The notes: a model not told the origin generated them from the sequence alone. A stretch of DNA of 64,000 nt from Dendrobium chrysotoxum (GCA_019925795.1 CM034311.1:5566126-5630125); one strand, 5' to 3'; numbered from the stretch's first letter, positions 1 through 10,900 are shown. Numbers and translations: made by a program.

Positions 1-929
1 CTTTTAGGTGGTTTAGCTGGCTCCCCAATCCAGGCCGGGGTAAGTCCAGATTGCATTGCATTAGCTAGGATCCGGGTCACTGATTCTCAGTACCCATTTT
101 AGACTTAGGTTCTGAGGCATATCTTCAATCCTAAGACCTCAATCTTCTGGGAATCTAATTCCCACTTTCTAATAAAATTGATCACTTAAACATTAAATCT
201 TTTTCAATCCAATTCAAGCCCAACACTTAGGATAGGTTGGGGTGTTTCTGAAGCAATTCAGAATCTTAAAGCACCTCCTACCATTCTTCCTTTGACTCCA
301 GAAATAAGTGTTCAACAATGAACCAATCCCACTTGAAATTAAAGTCCTTAACCTCCTTCGACATCAATCTTTGAATTCTTAAATGAAATTCGTATCGCTA
401 TTTTAATCGAGAGTATTCATAGGAAATTTTTTGGTTTCCTACGATGTAATTAACTACAAGGGCTTGCGCTCGTAGGAGATTTAGAAACTCAGACCTGATT
501 TCAAAATCAAGTTTTCAAAACCTTTAATTAATTATCTTTGGGAAATCAAAATAAAAAAATGGCGATCGTTATTTTCATATTCAAACTATTGATATGATTG
601 ATATCTTCTTTCTTCGGATAGATATGTCAATTACAATCATAGTTCTGATTATAAAATTAATGATCCTATTCAGATTAACATAATCAAACAATTTATTAAA
701 CATCATTTTGATCTTTCGAGATCGTATGTTGTTTCTCCTTGAGTTTGATTATGATAATCAGATAAATTCAAAGATTTGTAATCTGAACCTATTAGGGAAC
801 GATATGCTCACCTTTCGATGTGATATATTATTCATAATAAGTGTTCAGTTATAAAATCAAAATTCCAGAAATTTAACTTTCCCAAAGAAAATTAAACACT
901 TTTCAAAACAATATTTTTTTAATCAAACA
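1..929 (+). mobile_element. Element A: 3' end of the 5' LTR (cut by window start)
   Basis: This stretch matches 15330-16254, the end of the LTR of the same element, almost base for base, from the shared block around AGGTGGTTTAGCTGGCTCCC to the terminal AATCAAACA. It ends in CA at 929, directly before an A-run and the primer-binding site. Seen here are the small U5-type hairpins, for example GATCT-TTCG-AGATC at 710-723. One hairpin that is intact in the 3' LTR (TCACCT/AGGTGA) has a base change here (about 788-803). No protein is encoded. The rest of this LTR lies left of the window. Confidence 0.93.
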
Positions 930-935
930 AAAAAA

Positions 936-953
936 TGGCGACTCCACTGGGGA
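936..953 (+). promoter_or_regulatory. Element A primer-binding site (Tat/Ogre type)
   Basis: TGGCGACTCCACTGGGGA lies 6 bases after the LTR end. It is the PBS form I associate with plant Tat/Ogre elements, reported as complementary to a tRNA(Arg) 3' end. The tRNA match was not checked. The equivalent site of element B is at 30560-30577. Confidence 0.8.
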
Positions 954-2863
954 TAATCTCTCTCTCCATCTTTAATAGCGCTACGAATTTTGTTACATCG
1001 GTAGTTTTGACTACCTTTCTTCCGTTGGTCCCTCTCCCATTTCTCCCTTGGGTGAGTGTGGTCAACTCAATTAAGACATGTGTAAAAAGAGGTGAGTGTA
1101 GGATACCTCCCTCCAAGTCTGGCTTTGACATTTTGCCTCCAAGTTTATTGGTAGAGCAAAAGAGTCAAGCCAAGCTTGTCAAAATCTTTTTACATATGTT
1201 GCAAACTCGCATGCGAATAAATTCCTGCATGCTAAGTTTCACATTTTACAAAAATCCCTCAATCTCAAAAATTCAGATTCAAAATTTCTTTAATTCAACC
1301 TAGATTCTGACATTTCACCCTAAGCCAGTTAGTGTGGCGAAAGAGTCAAGTCAAGGTTTCTAGATTTTCCCTTAACTTTTGTTAACCATTATGTTGAAAA
1401 TAAAACTCAACATTTTTGAGTTTCAAAAGTCAAGAAAAATCTTTCAAATCAACTTCAATCGTCGTTGCTATGTGTCTTCTACAATATTCTGTTGTAGTTG
1501 AACACATGCAATTCAAATTCAAAATTCTCCAGTCAATTCTGGGCTTTGACATTTCACCCATAAATTGCTTGATGGGGAGCAAAGAGTCAAGCCTTAGGAT
1601 CTTCAGGCTAATTTGGTAAACTTACATATTTGAACAAAATTCAATATGTTGAGTTCCAAATTTTGAAGAAGATCCGTTCAATTCCAACCTTAAGTTTAAA
1701 TCCAGATTCAAATTCAAATTCAATTTTAATTTAAATCCAACTTCAAGCTTGAATTTGAATCCAAGTTTTAAATTTTAATTCAACCTCAAAATTGAATTCA
1801 ATCTTAAGTTCAAATTCAATTTCAAAATTGAACTCAAATTTGATTCCAAACTTAAATTCAAACTTCAGATTTGATTTCAAGGTCAAATTCGGGACTTTGA
1901 CATTTCGACCCAAGCCAATTGGTGAAACGAAAAGAGTCGAGCCCGATCCCCAGATTTTTTATATCGATTTTATGCACCTATATGATTAAGTGAAACTCAA
2001 TCTGTTGAGTCATAAAATTTGAAGAAAGATCCATTTGACTTGAGCTTCAGGTTCAAATTTAAAATTTGAAGAACAAATATAATTTCAACCTGAAAGCTGA
2101 ATTTGATTTCCAATTTAAAGTCGATTCAATTTTGATCGGAACTTTGACATTTCGACCCAAGTCAATTGGTGAAATGAAAAGAGTCGAGTCCGATCCTTGA
2201 ATCTTTCATGTCAATTTTATGCACCTACATGATTGAGTGAAACTCAGTCTGTTGAGTCATAAAATTTGAAGAAAGATCCATTTGACTTGAGCCTCAAATT
2301 CAAATTTAACTTTGAATCCAAACATAATTTCAATCTGAAATTTGAATTTGATTTCCAATTTAAAGTCGATTCAATTTTGATCGGGACTTTGACATTTCGA
2401 CCCAAGTCAATTGGTGAAATGAAAAGAGTCGAGCCCGATCCTTGAATCTTTCATATCAATTTTCTGTACCTATATGATTGAATGAAACTCGATCTGTTGA
2501 GTCACAGAATTTGAAGAAGGGTCCATTCGACTTCAATCTTAAACTCAAATTCTAAATCCAACTTTGATTCAAAATACAATCTCAACTTTAAGTTCGAATT
2601 TGATTGTCACTTCAAATCTTAAATTCAATTTTGAATTCAAGTTTGAGTTTGAACTTTGACATTTTGCCCCATGTTAATTGGTGTAGCGAAAGTGTCGGGT
2701 TCAACCCTTAAGTCCTTGCCAATTCTACGAACCACTGTTTTGAATTTAAGTTTAACATGATTGAATTATCAAATTTTGAATAATATTAATCAAGTTTAAA
2801 ATTCAAATTCAAGATTAACTAATTCAAATCATTATTCATTAATTTCAGGATTTAAGCACTCAA
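954..2863 (+). repeat. Element A leader: seven-copy stem-loop module and TTCAAA-rich filler
   Basis: This non-coding leader lies between PBS and the first ATG. A hairpin of form GACA-stem-loop-stem'-GAGTC recurs at 1127-1166, 1309-1347, 1548-1588, 1899-1938, 2146-2185, 2391-2430 and 2658-2696. Stems differ but usually still pair, for example TTTTGC/GCAAAA, TTTCG/CGAAA and TTTTGC/GCGAAA. A two-step hairpin sits at 1470-1507 (ATGTGT, CTACAA / TTGTAG, ACACAT). Between them, especially 1670-1890, is low-complexity sequence made of TTCAAA/AATTC words. Small ORFs here (for example 935-1303) are low-complexity or overlap the PBS and hairpins, so I do not call them genes. Confidence 0.75.
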
Positions 2864-3601
2864 ATGGCTGGGAAACTCATTTTCTCTCTAGATAGAAACT
2901 TGATAGTCGAAGGAATCACTTCTGGTAATTTTATCCAGTTTGAAATGCAATTCCAAGACTTCAAGTTATCAGTCGATGGAGAAGAAATGATTGATCTATC
3001 TGCCGGAATACGAAGGAATATCCCCTTGGTTGAGATTACTTTAGGGTCAGGAGTTGACTCCCCCATCTCTGAGATGGAGGCTGATGTCACCCCTTTACCC
3101 ACTGTATCTTCTACTGAGGAGGATAACAACCAGAAGTCAATAACGATAGAAGAGCTACCATCTCAGCCTGAGATCGGGTCAAGTTCTAGTACCCCTGTCG
3201 TCAGCAAGGCCAGTAAGAACAAAATGAAGAACTACCTTCGTAGAGTCAGAAAGAAGGTTGTCAAGGCCAGGAAGACTACTTAGGCGAAAGCCTTAAAGCA
3301 CGTCAAGTCTGAGACTGACAAAAAGCCCGTTGCTCCTTCTACGAACCCCTTCCCTGATGGAAATCATTTCCACCCTTCTCCTGTTGCTCAAAGGAGGGAG
3401 GTTGTAGAAATGAGAGCACGATCTTCAATACACCTTCTCGACTACTACATGGCGAGAATTAATCAAGCCAGAACTGAACAAACTCCAGCACCAGGCCCTA
3501 GGCCCCAAGTTGAAGGTTATGACCCATCCACTCTACTAGATGATGTTAGGTCACGTTTCTATACGTGTCCCACTACATCAACTAGAGAGGAGGAGGTATA
3601 G
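2864..3601 (+). pseudogene. Element A: N-terminal part of gag-pol frame (broken)
   Basis: The frame opens with MAGKLIFSLDRN at 2864, runs to a TAG at 3281-3283, and continues in the same frame to 3601, about 245 codons in all. It is homologous to the frame opening at 32631 in element B (MAGKLLFSVDQD); both share a stretch like FKSLKLSVNG and a basic motif near NYLRRVRKK. Function is unknown to me. The basic motif suggests nucleic-acid binding or a nuclear localisation signal (inference). Weak nucleotide similarity to element B continues to about 3700, then gag proper is missing. Confidence 0.7.
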
Positions 3602-5029
3602 AAACCACTTGGGGTGCCACTCTCCTAATTACTAGACCACTAGTAATAAGAGAGGGGAAATAATCTAGGATTATATCAGATAGTGATACCGTTAAAATTC
3701 AACTTTCAATGGGGTCCTATCGAGATAAATCTTTTGATTAAAGTGATGCATAACTTCTAAGGATAGTGCAGACCCAATAGTAGTCTCTCCCTCCAAGGAG
3801 ATTGTAGGAATCTAATTCCGTACTACTGGAGTCTTGCCTCCTAGATTTGCAATTTCTTTTTAAGGAAAGCTTTCAATTTCTCAAGTGTACTGATTTCAAA
3901 CTTTCAAGATAGTTGAGTTATCTTTTTAATGAAAATTGATCTCTATTTGAAGTCTTAAGCAGGAGAAAGTTGTAGTTGACTCCAAATGTTTGAATACACC
4001 TCCCTCCCACCTCTTTTGTGGGATTGATTCGACTGTTGAGTTAAATCGATATCGAACTTAAGTTGATCTTTGAAATGAAAATCTTTTTAATCATCTCGCA
4101 ATTTTTTATCTTAGATAGATATCTCTTGCGTGTTTAAAACCTGTTCAATGATTTTCAAAAGTCAAGCCAGTATTCATTTTAAAAGACTGGGTCCTACCTT
4201 GAGGATTATTCGTCCTTGCATAAGAGAATGAGTTTTCTTCTCTTATACTCGAGATGTAATCCCGGTATTGAAATAAAGAAGGTGTAGCCTCTTCTTAAAT
4301 TCAATTGAATTCAAAAGATGTGCAAAATGTGCCAATAATCAAGAAATGCACAAAGTGCACTAAAAATTAAAAAGATGCGCAATGGGCGCCACAACTTAAG
4401 AAACAGTGCAAAATGCACTATAAATTAAAAGATGCATAATGTGCGCCACCAGAAAAAGAATGAGGCTCCCTTTTTCTAAATGTTTTAATCTCAAAAGACC
4501 CAGTTAAATTTAAATTGCTTGATTTTGAAAGTCTTGAATCCAGAATTTTCACCGGGCATCGATATTCTATCAAGATACAAAAATCTCTCGTGCTAGAGAA
4601 TTGAAAAGATCAAATTTCTATATTCAACAAAACCTCTTTGAAATTGATTTTAATCCAAAATACTTAAGGGAGACCCCAGTTTAGTTTCTATGAAACTTGG
4701 CATGGGTCAACAAAACCTCAAACCTTGAACCTTTTTAAGTTACTTGGGTCGCTCAAACTTTTCACTGTACTTCTGAATTTGTTCCCGCTTGTCGTTCCGA
4801 CAGGGTCCAAATAGCTAGAGGAAGTTTTCTAATAAGAAGAATGAAATCTTCTATTCTTGAAAATTTAAACCCGGTCCTTGAGAAGTGTGTGTAAGTCCTT
4901 CCACATAGGCATCTTTTCCTACTAGGCCTTCTTTATAAAATTACACTCTATGCTGGGTCCGAGCTTAATCCCATTGGAGGAGTATTTTATAATGCTGGAA
5001 ATTGCTGTTTAAAATCAAACTATAGTTGA
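3602..5029 (+). other. Element A interior, no recognisable coding; mini-hairpin cluster
   Basis: The first about 100 bases resemble element B around 33450. After that I recognise no protein and see no usable frame. Gag, protease, RT and RNase H, which occupy about 6 kb in element B, are absent. At 4317-4449 a short array of small inverted repeats occurs, including TGCAC-AAA-GTGCA (4347-4359) and GTGCA-AAA-TGCAC (4406-4418). The rest is unassigned, AT-rich sequence. Confidence 0.6.
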
Positions 5030-5270
5030 GCAAAGTGCCCGACTCCAATTAGAGGAGCTCGAGGGCCTCAAATAAAAATCATATTAAGCTCAGCAAAGTT
5101 TGAAAGTTCATAAGTCACATTTGATTCAAGTTACTGATAAGTTGTGTCACTTTAGAACTCCCCAAGTAGGAGACTTGGTCGTAGTCTTTTGTAGACCGCT
5201 TCTAATCCGTTGTAAACTCAATGGAAAGCTTGAGTCAATGCTGACTGGATCATTCATTTTTAATGACGAT
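5030..5270 (+). pseudogene. Element A: remnant of the pol 3' end (integrase C-terminal region)
   Basis: A short stretch translates, with frame changes and stops, to pieces matching the extreme C-terminus of element B pol. One piece resembles the LEELEGL segment at about 41083-41100 of element B. Another (about 5169-5265) resembles VGDLVLV...RP with the following KLDGK. This shows that element A derives from a coding element by internal deletion rather than being built without pol. There is no catalytic domain, so it cannot act as an enzyme. Confidence 0.6.
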
Positions 5271-5368
5271 CTTTGAGGAAATTTTTCTTTGACTGATCAA
5301 CCCTGAAGAATGACACCCAATATTTTCAAATATTGGGGAGGCTCTTCAGGAAGTACCATGCCAGATGA

Positions 5369-5723
5369 GTGTCAAATCTAAAATTAAATTTAAAACACTT
5401 CAAATTCAAAATCAAATTCAAACAATTCAAAATCAAATTCAAACAAATCAAAATTGAATCAAACAGAATCAAAATTCAAAATTCGAAATCAAATTCAACA
5501 TCAATTAAAATCAAATTTCAAATTCAAAATTTTCAAATTCAAAACCAATTCGAATCAAATTCAAAATACATCACAAATTCAAAATCCTTCAAATTCAAAT
5601 TTGTTAAACCAAAATTCAAATTCAAAAACCTTTAAATTCAAAAATCTTCAATCATTTCAAATTCAAAAATCAATCAAATTTCAAATTCCAGAATTCAAAT
5701 CTCAAATTCCAGAATTCAGATCT
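5369..5723. repeat. AAATTC/TTCAAA low-complexity tract
   Basis: About 350 bases are built almost entirely from the words TTCAAA, AAATTC and AATCAAA, with drifting period. Open frames across it (5369-5635, 5454-5774) have biased composition of K, N, Q, S and F and are explained by the repeat. It directly precedes the 49-bp stem-loop array. Confidence 0.85.
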
Positions 5724-6302
5724 GATCCTCTATGTGAAGCAAGTTTCCTTCACATACGCTCATTCTTGTCTTGATCCTCTGTGTGAAGCAAGTTTTCTTC
5801 ACATACGATCATTCCAGACCTGATCCTCTATATAGAGCAAGTTTCCTCTATATACGATCATTCCAGACTTGATCCTCTGTATAGAGCAAGTTTCCTCTGT
5901 ATACGATCATTCTAGACCTGATCCTCTATATAGAGCAAGTTTCCTCTATATACGATCATTCCAGACCTGATCTTTTGTGTAGAGCAAGTTTCCTCTGCAC
6001 ATGATCATTCTTGACCCGATCCTCTGTATAGAGTAAGTTTCCTCTATACACGATCATTCCAGACTCGATCTTCTGTGTGAAGCAAGTTTCCTTCACACAT
6101 GATCTTCCAGACCTGATCTTTTGTGTAGAGCAAGTTTCCTCTGCACATGATCATTCCAGACTCGATCCTCTATATAGAGCAAGTTTCCTCTATACAGGAT
6201 CATCCAGATCTGATCCTCTATGTAAAGCAAGTTTCCTTTACATACGATCATTCCAGATCCAATTTTGTGTGAAGCAATGCTTCCTTCTCACAGGATCATC
6301 CA
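5724..6302 (+). repeat. Element A 49-bp stem-loop tandem array (module A)
   Basis: Eleven tandem units start at 5724, 5773, 5822, 5871, 5920, 5969, 6018, 6067, 6115, 6164 and 6212, spaced 49 bp (48 in two cases), plus a degenerate twelfth to 6302. Each has GATC, a 9-nt arm, a near-constant 8-nt loop CAAGTTTC, the complementary arm and GATC. Arms differ between units but keep pairing: TATGTGAAG/CTTCACATA, TATATAGAG/CTCTATATA, TGTGTGAAG/CTTCACACA, TATGTAAAG/CTTTACATA, with G-U pairs in units 2, 4, 6 and 9. The array lies between the pol remnant and the PPT and is repeated in element B at 41606-42180. No long protein frame is needed to explain it. Confidence 0.93.
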
Positions 6303-7928
6303 GTTTCTTTTCCTTAAGGACAGATGTGAGTCACCGTGCTTTCTTTTCTTATGATTAGATCTTCTAGTGGTGGAGCACGCCCTCTGTGGCACCATCCTAG
6401 ATTCAAAATCCAGACCCGATTCTGTGTGAAGCAATGCTTCCTTCTCACAGAATCTTCCAGTTTTCTTTTCCTTAAGGACAGATGTGAGTCATCGTGCTTT
6501 CTTTCCTTAGGATTAGATCCTCTAGTGATGGAGTACGCCTTTTGTGACACCATCCTAGATTTAAAATCCAGATCTGACCTTCTGTGGGGAGCAATACTTC
6601 TTTCCCTCAGGGTCCTCCAGTCTTCTTCTCCTTAAGGACAGATGTGAGTCATCGTGCTTTCTTTCCTTAGGATTAGATCTACTAGTGATGGATAACGCCC
6701 TTTGTGGAACCATTCTAGTCTCAAATTCAAATCTTTGAGTCTGATCTCCTATAGGAAGCTATACTATCTTCCTATGAGATCATCCAGTTCTCTTTTCTTC
6801 AGAGTAAGTATTCTCCTTCTCTAAAGATTAGATTCCCCAGTGATGGAATAAGTCCCCTGTGGCACCGTCCTGGAATCAATTTCAAATTCCAAAATCAAAC
6901 TCTCTTCTCCTCAAGGTTAGGCTTTTCCCCTTCCTTCAGGATTAAACTCCTCAGTGATGGAATAAGTCCTCTATGGCACCGTCCTGGGTTTAATTTCAAA
7001 ATCTAGTTCTCTCTTCCTTAGGGTAGGTTATCCTTCCTTCCCTTGGGATTAGACTTCCTAGTGATGGAGTAAGTCCTCTATGGCACCGTCCTGGAATTGA
7101 TCTCAGTCAGGCTTTCTTTTCTTTAGGGTTAGGTATTTCTCCCTTCCCTTAGGATTAGATTCACTAGTGGTAGAGTACGGTGTTTCCAACACTACCCTAG
7201 TATCCTTTCAAATCTAGTTTTTTAAGGTTAGGATTTTCCTTTCCCTTAGAATCAAATTTAAACTCGATCCTCTGTAGTTAGGAATTCTTCCTTTCTATAT
7301 GATCATCCAGACCTCCTTTTCCTTTAGGGTAGGACTTCCCTTCCTTTAGGATTAGATTCACTAGTGGTAGAGTACGTTGTTTCCAGCACTACCCTAGTAT
7401 CCTTTCAAATCAAGTTTTCTGAGGTTAGACTTTCCTTTTCCCTTAGAATCAAATCTAGACTCGATCCTCTGTAGTTAGGAATTCTTCCTTTCTATACGAT
7501 CATCCAGACTTCCTTCTCCTTTAGGGATAGATTCTTCCTTTCCCTTAGGACCAGACCCACTAGCGGTAGAGTACGCTGCCTCAGTACTACCCTAGTATCA
7601 TTTCAAACTCAATCTTCTAGGGCTAGGATCTCCTTCCCTTAGATTCATTTCAAATTTAATCTTCTGAGGTTAGACTTTCATTTTCCTTAGAATCAAATCC
7701 GAATTCAATCCTTTATAGTTAGGAGTTCTTCCTTCCTATAGGATCACTCAGGTTCCTCTACCCTTAAGGTTAGGATTCTCCTATCCTCAGGACCAGACCA
7801 ACTAGTGGTAGAATACGCTTTTCCTAGCACTATCCTAGTATCTATTCAAACCCCGATTCCCCAGGGATAGATTTTTCTTTCCCTTAGGATCAAAACTTCA
7901 GACTTAACCATTCTATTCGGTCAACACT
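6303..7928 (+). repeat. Element A 37-nt stem-loop array (module B) with companion hairpins
   Basis: Ten copies of a 37-nt stem-loop occur at 6364-6400, 6522-6558, 6682-6718, 6837-6873, 6951-6987, 7057-7094, 7164-7200, 7361-7397, 7560-7595 and 7802-7838. The outer arm is CTAG/CTAG or CCAG/CTGG. The inner arm is GATGG/CCATC, GGTAG/CTACC, GGTGG/CCATC or GATGG/CCGTC, so pairing is kept while sequence changes. Between them lie other inverted repeats such as ATAGGAAG/CTTCCTAT inside GATCTC/GAGATC (about 6743-6781). Unit spacing falls from about 160 to 110 bp and then rises to 200-240 bp. I see no gene here. Confidence 0.85.
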
Positions 7929-7976
7929 AATATGTGCAATAGAACCACATTCTATTACACATATTGGGGGTCCATT
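7929..7976 (+). promoter_or_regulatory. Element A terminal hairpin and polypurine tract
   Basis: AATATGTGCAATAGAA (7929-7944) pairs with TTCTATTACACATATT (7950-7965) with one mismatch and a 5-nt loop. The stem abuts GGGGG at 7966, followed by TCCATT and the LTR start TGTTGACC at 7977. The G-run is the likely polypurine tract for plus-strand priming. The hairpin and G-run recur at 43415-43462 with a different loop. Confidence 0.8.
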
Positions 7977-10900
7977 TGTTGACCTCATTTTTGTATGAGC
8001 TCAGTAGGACCAATCCTGACCTTAGGATCTTTCCAATCCTTAGGATCAATCTTAACTCTAGGATCAATCTGATCTTAGATCAATCCAGACTTTAAGATCA
8101 ATCCAAATTCAAATCAACCCTGATCTCAGATCAATCAAATTTCCAGACTATTCTAGATGCTAGGATCTTTCCTAGATGTTAGATCTCAGGATCAATCTAG
8201 ATCTTAGGATTCCTAGATCTTAGGATTCTTCTAGATTATAGGATTCTTCCAGACCCCAGATCCTAGGATTTCCCTAGGACTTCTAGATTCTAGGATTTTC
8301 CCAGACTCCAGTCCCTAGGATCTATTCTAGACCCTAGGATTCCCTTAAGCTGATTTGGACCCTAGGACCTATTCTAAACCCTAGGATTCCTCTAGGTCAA
8401 TCCAAGCTTCAATTCAACCTAAACTTAATTCAAATCCTATCATTCAAGCTCAAAATCTAATTCAAAACCAGATTTCCAGATTCAAATCCAAGGCCAAAGG
8501 TCTAAGTCCTGAAAGCCTTTTCCAGCAAATCTTTGAACATTTCAAAACCCTATCAAATGACCTCTGATTCAAGATCTATCAGTTCCACACTAATGTGACA
8601 TGTCTCTAGAGGCAACCCTCCAAATTTGAGCTCATTCTGAAATCTCTAACCCCAGAAACTGAATTGAAATCCAAAGACTGTAAAACCTTCAAATATTTAC
8701 AGTCCATGCCACTGGACCTACCACCCAGTGGATTTTGACCCTGGAGCTTTCTCCAAAGCCTCCAATCACCTCCAGACCCTTGATTATGACTCATTGAGCA
8801 ATAAACTGCATTTTGTTGGACTCAATTTGACCCCCAGTTGACCAGGGGTCAAAATGACTAAAATACCCCTATGGGGTGTGAATAGTCACTTTGGTCAAAT
8901 GAGCTCCAAATCAAATGCAACCACCTCCAGCAAGTTTCAAATGTCAAACCAAATCCATTGAACCCAGAACCAGCCCCTGGGTCAACCTGGTTGACCAAGT
9001 CAACCTAGTTGACCTAAAAGGCCCCTTTAGGGTCAAAACAGGTCATTCTGACCAAATGACCTCCTCAGACCTTGGGACCACCTCCATTGGTCTTCAAATG
9101 TCATTTCAAATCTGTTGAACCCATTCCCAAACCCTGGACCCACCTGGTTGACCAAGTCAACCAGGGTTGACCTAAAAGACCCTTTAAGGGCCCAAATAGG
9201 TCATTTTGACCAAATGACCTCCCCAGACTTTGAGACCACCACCAGTAGACTCAGAATGTTATTCTGAACTGGTTAGACCCAATCCCTGACCCTTGGTCAA
9301 CCTGGTTGACCAGGTCAACCCAATTGACCCATTAAGCCCATTAAAGGCCCAAATAGGTGATTTGACCCAAATGACCTACTCAAACCCTCAAACCACATCT
9401 ACCAGACTCCATATATCATTTGAGATTGATCCAGCCCAGACCCTGGCTCTGGGTCAACCTGGTGACCAAGTCAACCTAGGTTGACCAGATTAACCCTTAA
9501 GCTTTTACACTTTAAATCAAACCTTAATTGCATTCAAAACCCCGTCAAACTTTTATGTTTATTGCCCCTAGTGATTTTGGACTTGACTGGACATCATGTC
9601 CCAATCATCAGTTGACTTGGTCAACCAGATCTATATCTAGTCAAACCTAGTCAACTTAAGCCCCATTCACTATATATACTCAAACCCAATTTAAGCAAAA
9701 TTTTCAAACCCTTTTAACCCATTGAGACCACTTCAAAGCATGATTCAAATACTCCTAGCTATGTTTCCAATCAATTCATAGTGATTTTGATTGGTCAAAC
9801 CACCATGGGTAGTCAAACCTCATGACTCATAGATTACAATCCTTATGTATCAAACCTAATCTATCAAGCCCTTGAAAACCCATCCAAACAGCAAACATAC
9901 AACACTTTTAAGTCCATCTCACTAGTTTGGACCCATTGACTGGTCAAACCCAATCAATGTTAACTTCAAAATCCTCTCAAGTAAGCTCTACCCGACCAAT
10001 ACATTCAAATCAAATCCTCCCTTCAAACCAGATCAATCCAGCCACTCAAATGGATCCCAGAAACTCCTCTGGAGCTAACCTGACCCAACTCAATGCTTAG
10101 CTTGCTCCCAGCTTGACCCTAACCATTTCTAGTGGTCCCCTCCATGTGGGAATGGAATAGGGTCGTTTCTACCTGAGGTAGTGATCCTCTCTGTCTCCTA
10201 ACAACTTGATCCAGCTGGCATTCATCCAGGGCACTCAACTAATACATCCTAGCCATCCAAATGGGCTCCCGTAGCTTGAATAGGGTAAGGGAGACGGGAA
10301 AGAAAAGGCAAAGCTATCTCCTATTCCATTCGAGCCCCAGCCTCTATGAGTTTTCGTTTTGAGTTCCAAGATCTCCCTCTATTCTTACTTAATCATTCCA
10401 GAGCGTTTGGTGGCCATCGGCGACGGGCCTGAGGGAAAATCGAAGCTAGAGCCGTCTTAACCGATCAAACTCCTCGTAGAAGCTTCCTTCGGACTTAAAG
10501 TCTTCTACAAAACTGAGCGCGGACAATCTACAAGTTCAGAGCATTTTAAATCACCTAAATCCGTCAACTAAATCTCGGTAAAACCTTAACCCTAGGTATT
10601 TACTAAGGTTTCTAAATAGCACCTTAATGTTTGCATCAAGGTCTTTAAGAATGATCCTACATTCTTTCTTCCACTCTACTCTATCTCTGCGTAAATTTTA
10701 AAGCTACTTTGTGTACTATTCAGGCTATATAAGCTTAAACCTAAGTGTAGAGCTTGCGGGTGAGTGGAGGTAGGCGACGATCCCGCAACCGTTTGATCAT
10801 TTCATTTTGGATCAACGGCTGCGATTCAATCTCCTGATTTGATATGGCTACTTAGCTCTACGGATGGTCCAGATTTTCATCTGGATAGATCCTAACCTTC

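Noticed and set aside
935..1303. 122-aa ORF starting in the PBS
   Set aside because: The ATG overlaps the PBS and the frame runs through leader hairpins; the similar frame in element B is not kept.
5369..5774. Two overlapping K/N/F/S-rich ORFs
   Set aside because: Translation of AAATTC low-complexity sequence.
5724..6302. CRISPR-like array (regular 49-bp period)
   Set aside because: The whole unit repeats with no unique spacers, it lies inside a plant retrotransposon, and a second copy of the array sits in element B.
8606..8794. Minus-strand 62-71-aa ORF repeated at 22515-22730 and 44532-44720
   Set aside because: Occurs in the same LTR block of each copy; no start context, domain or independent conservation beyond LTR identity.
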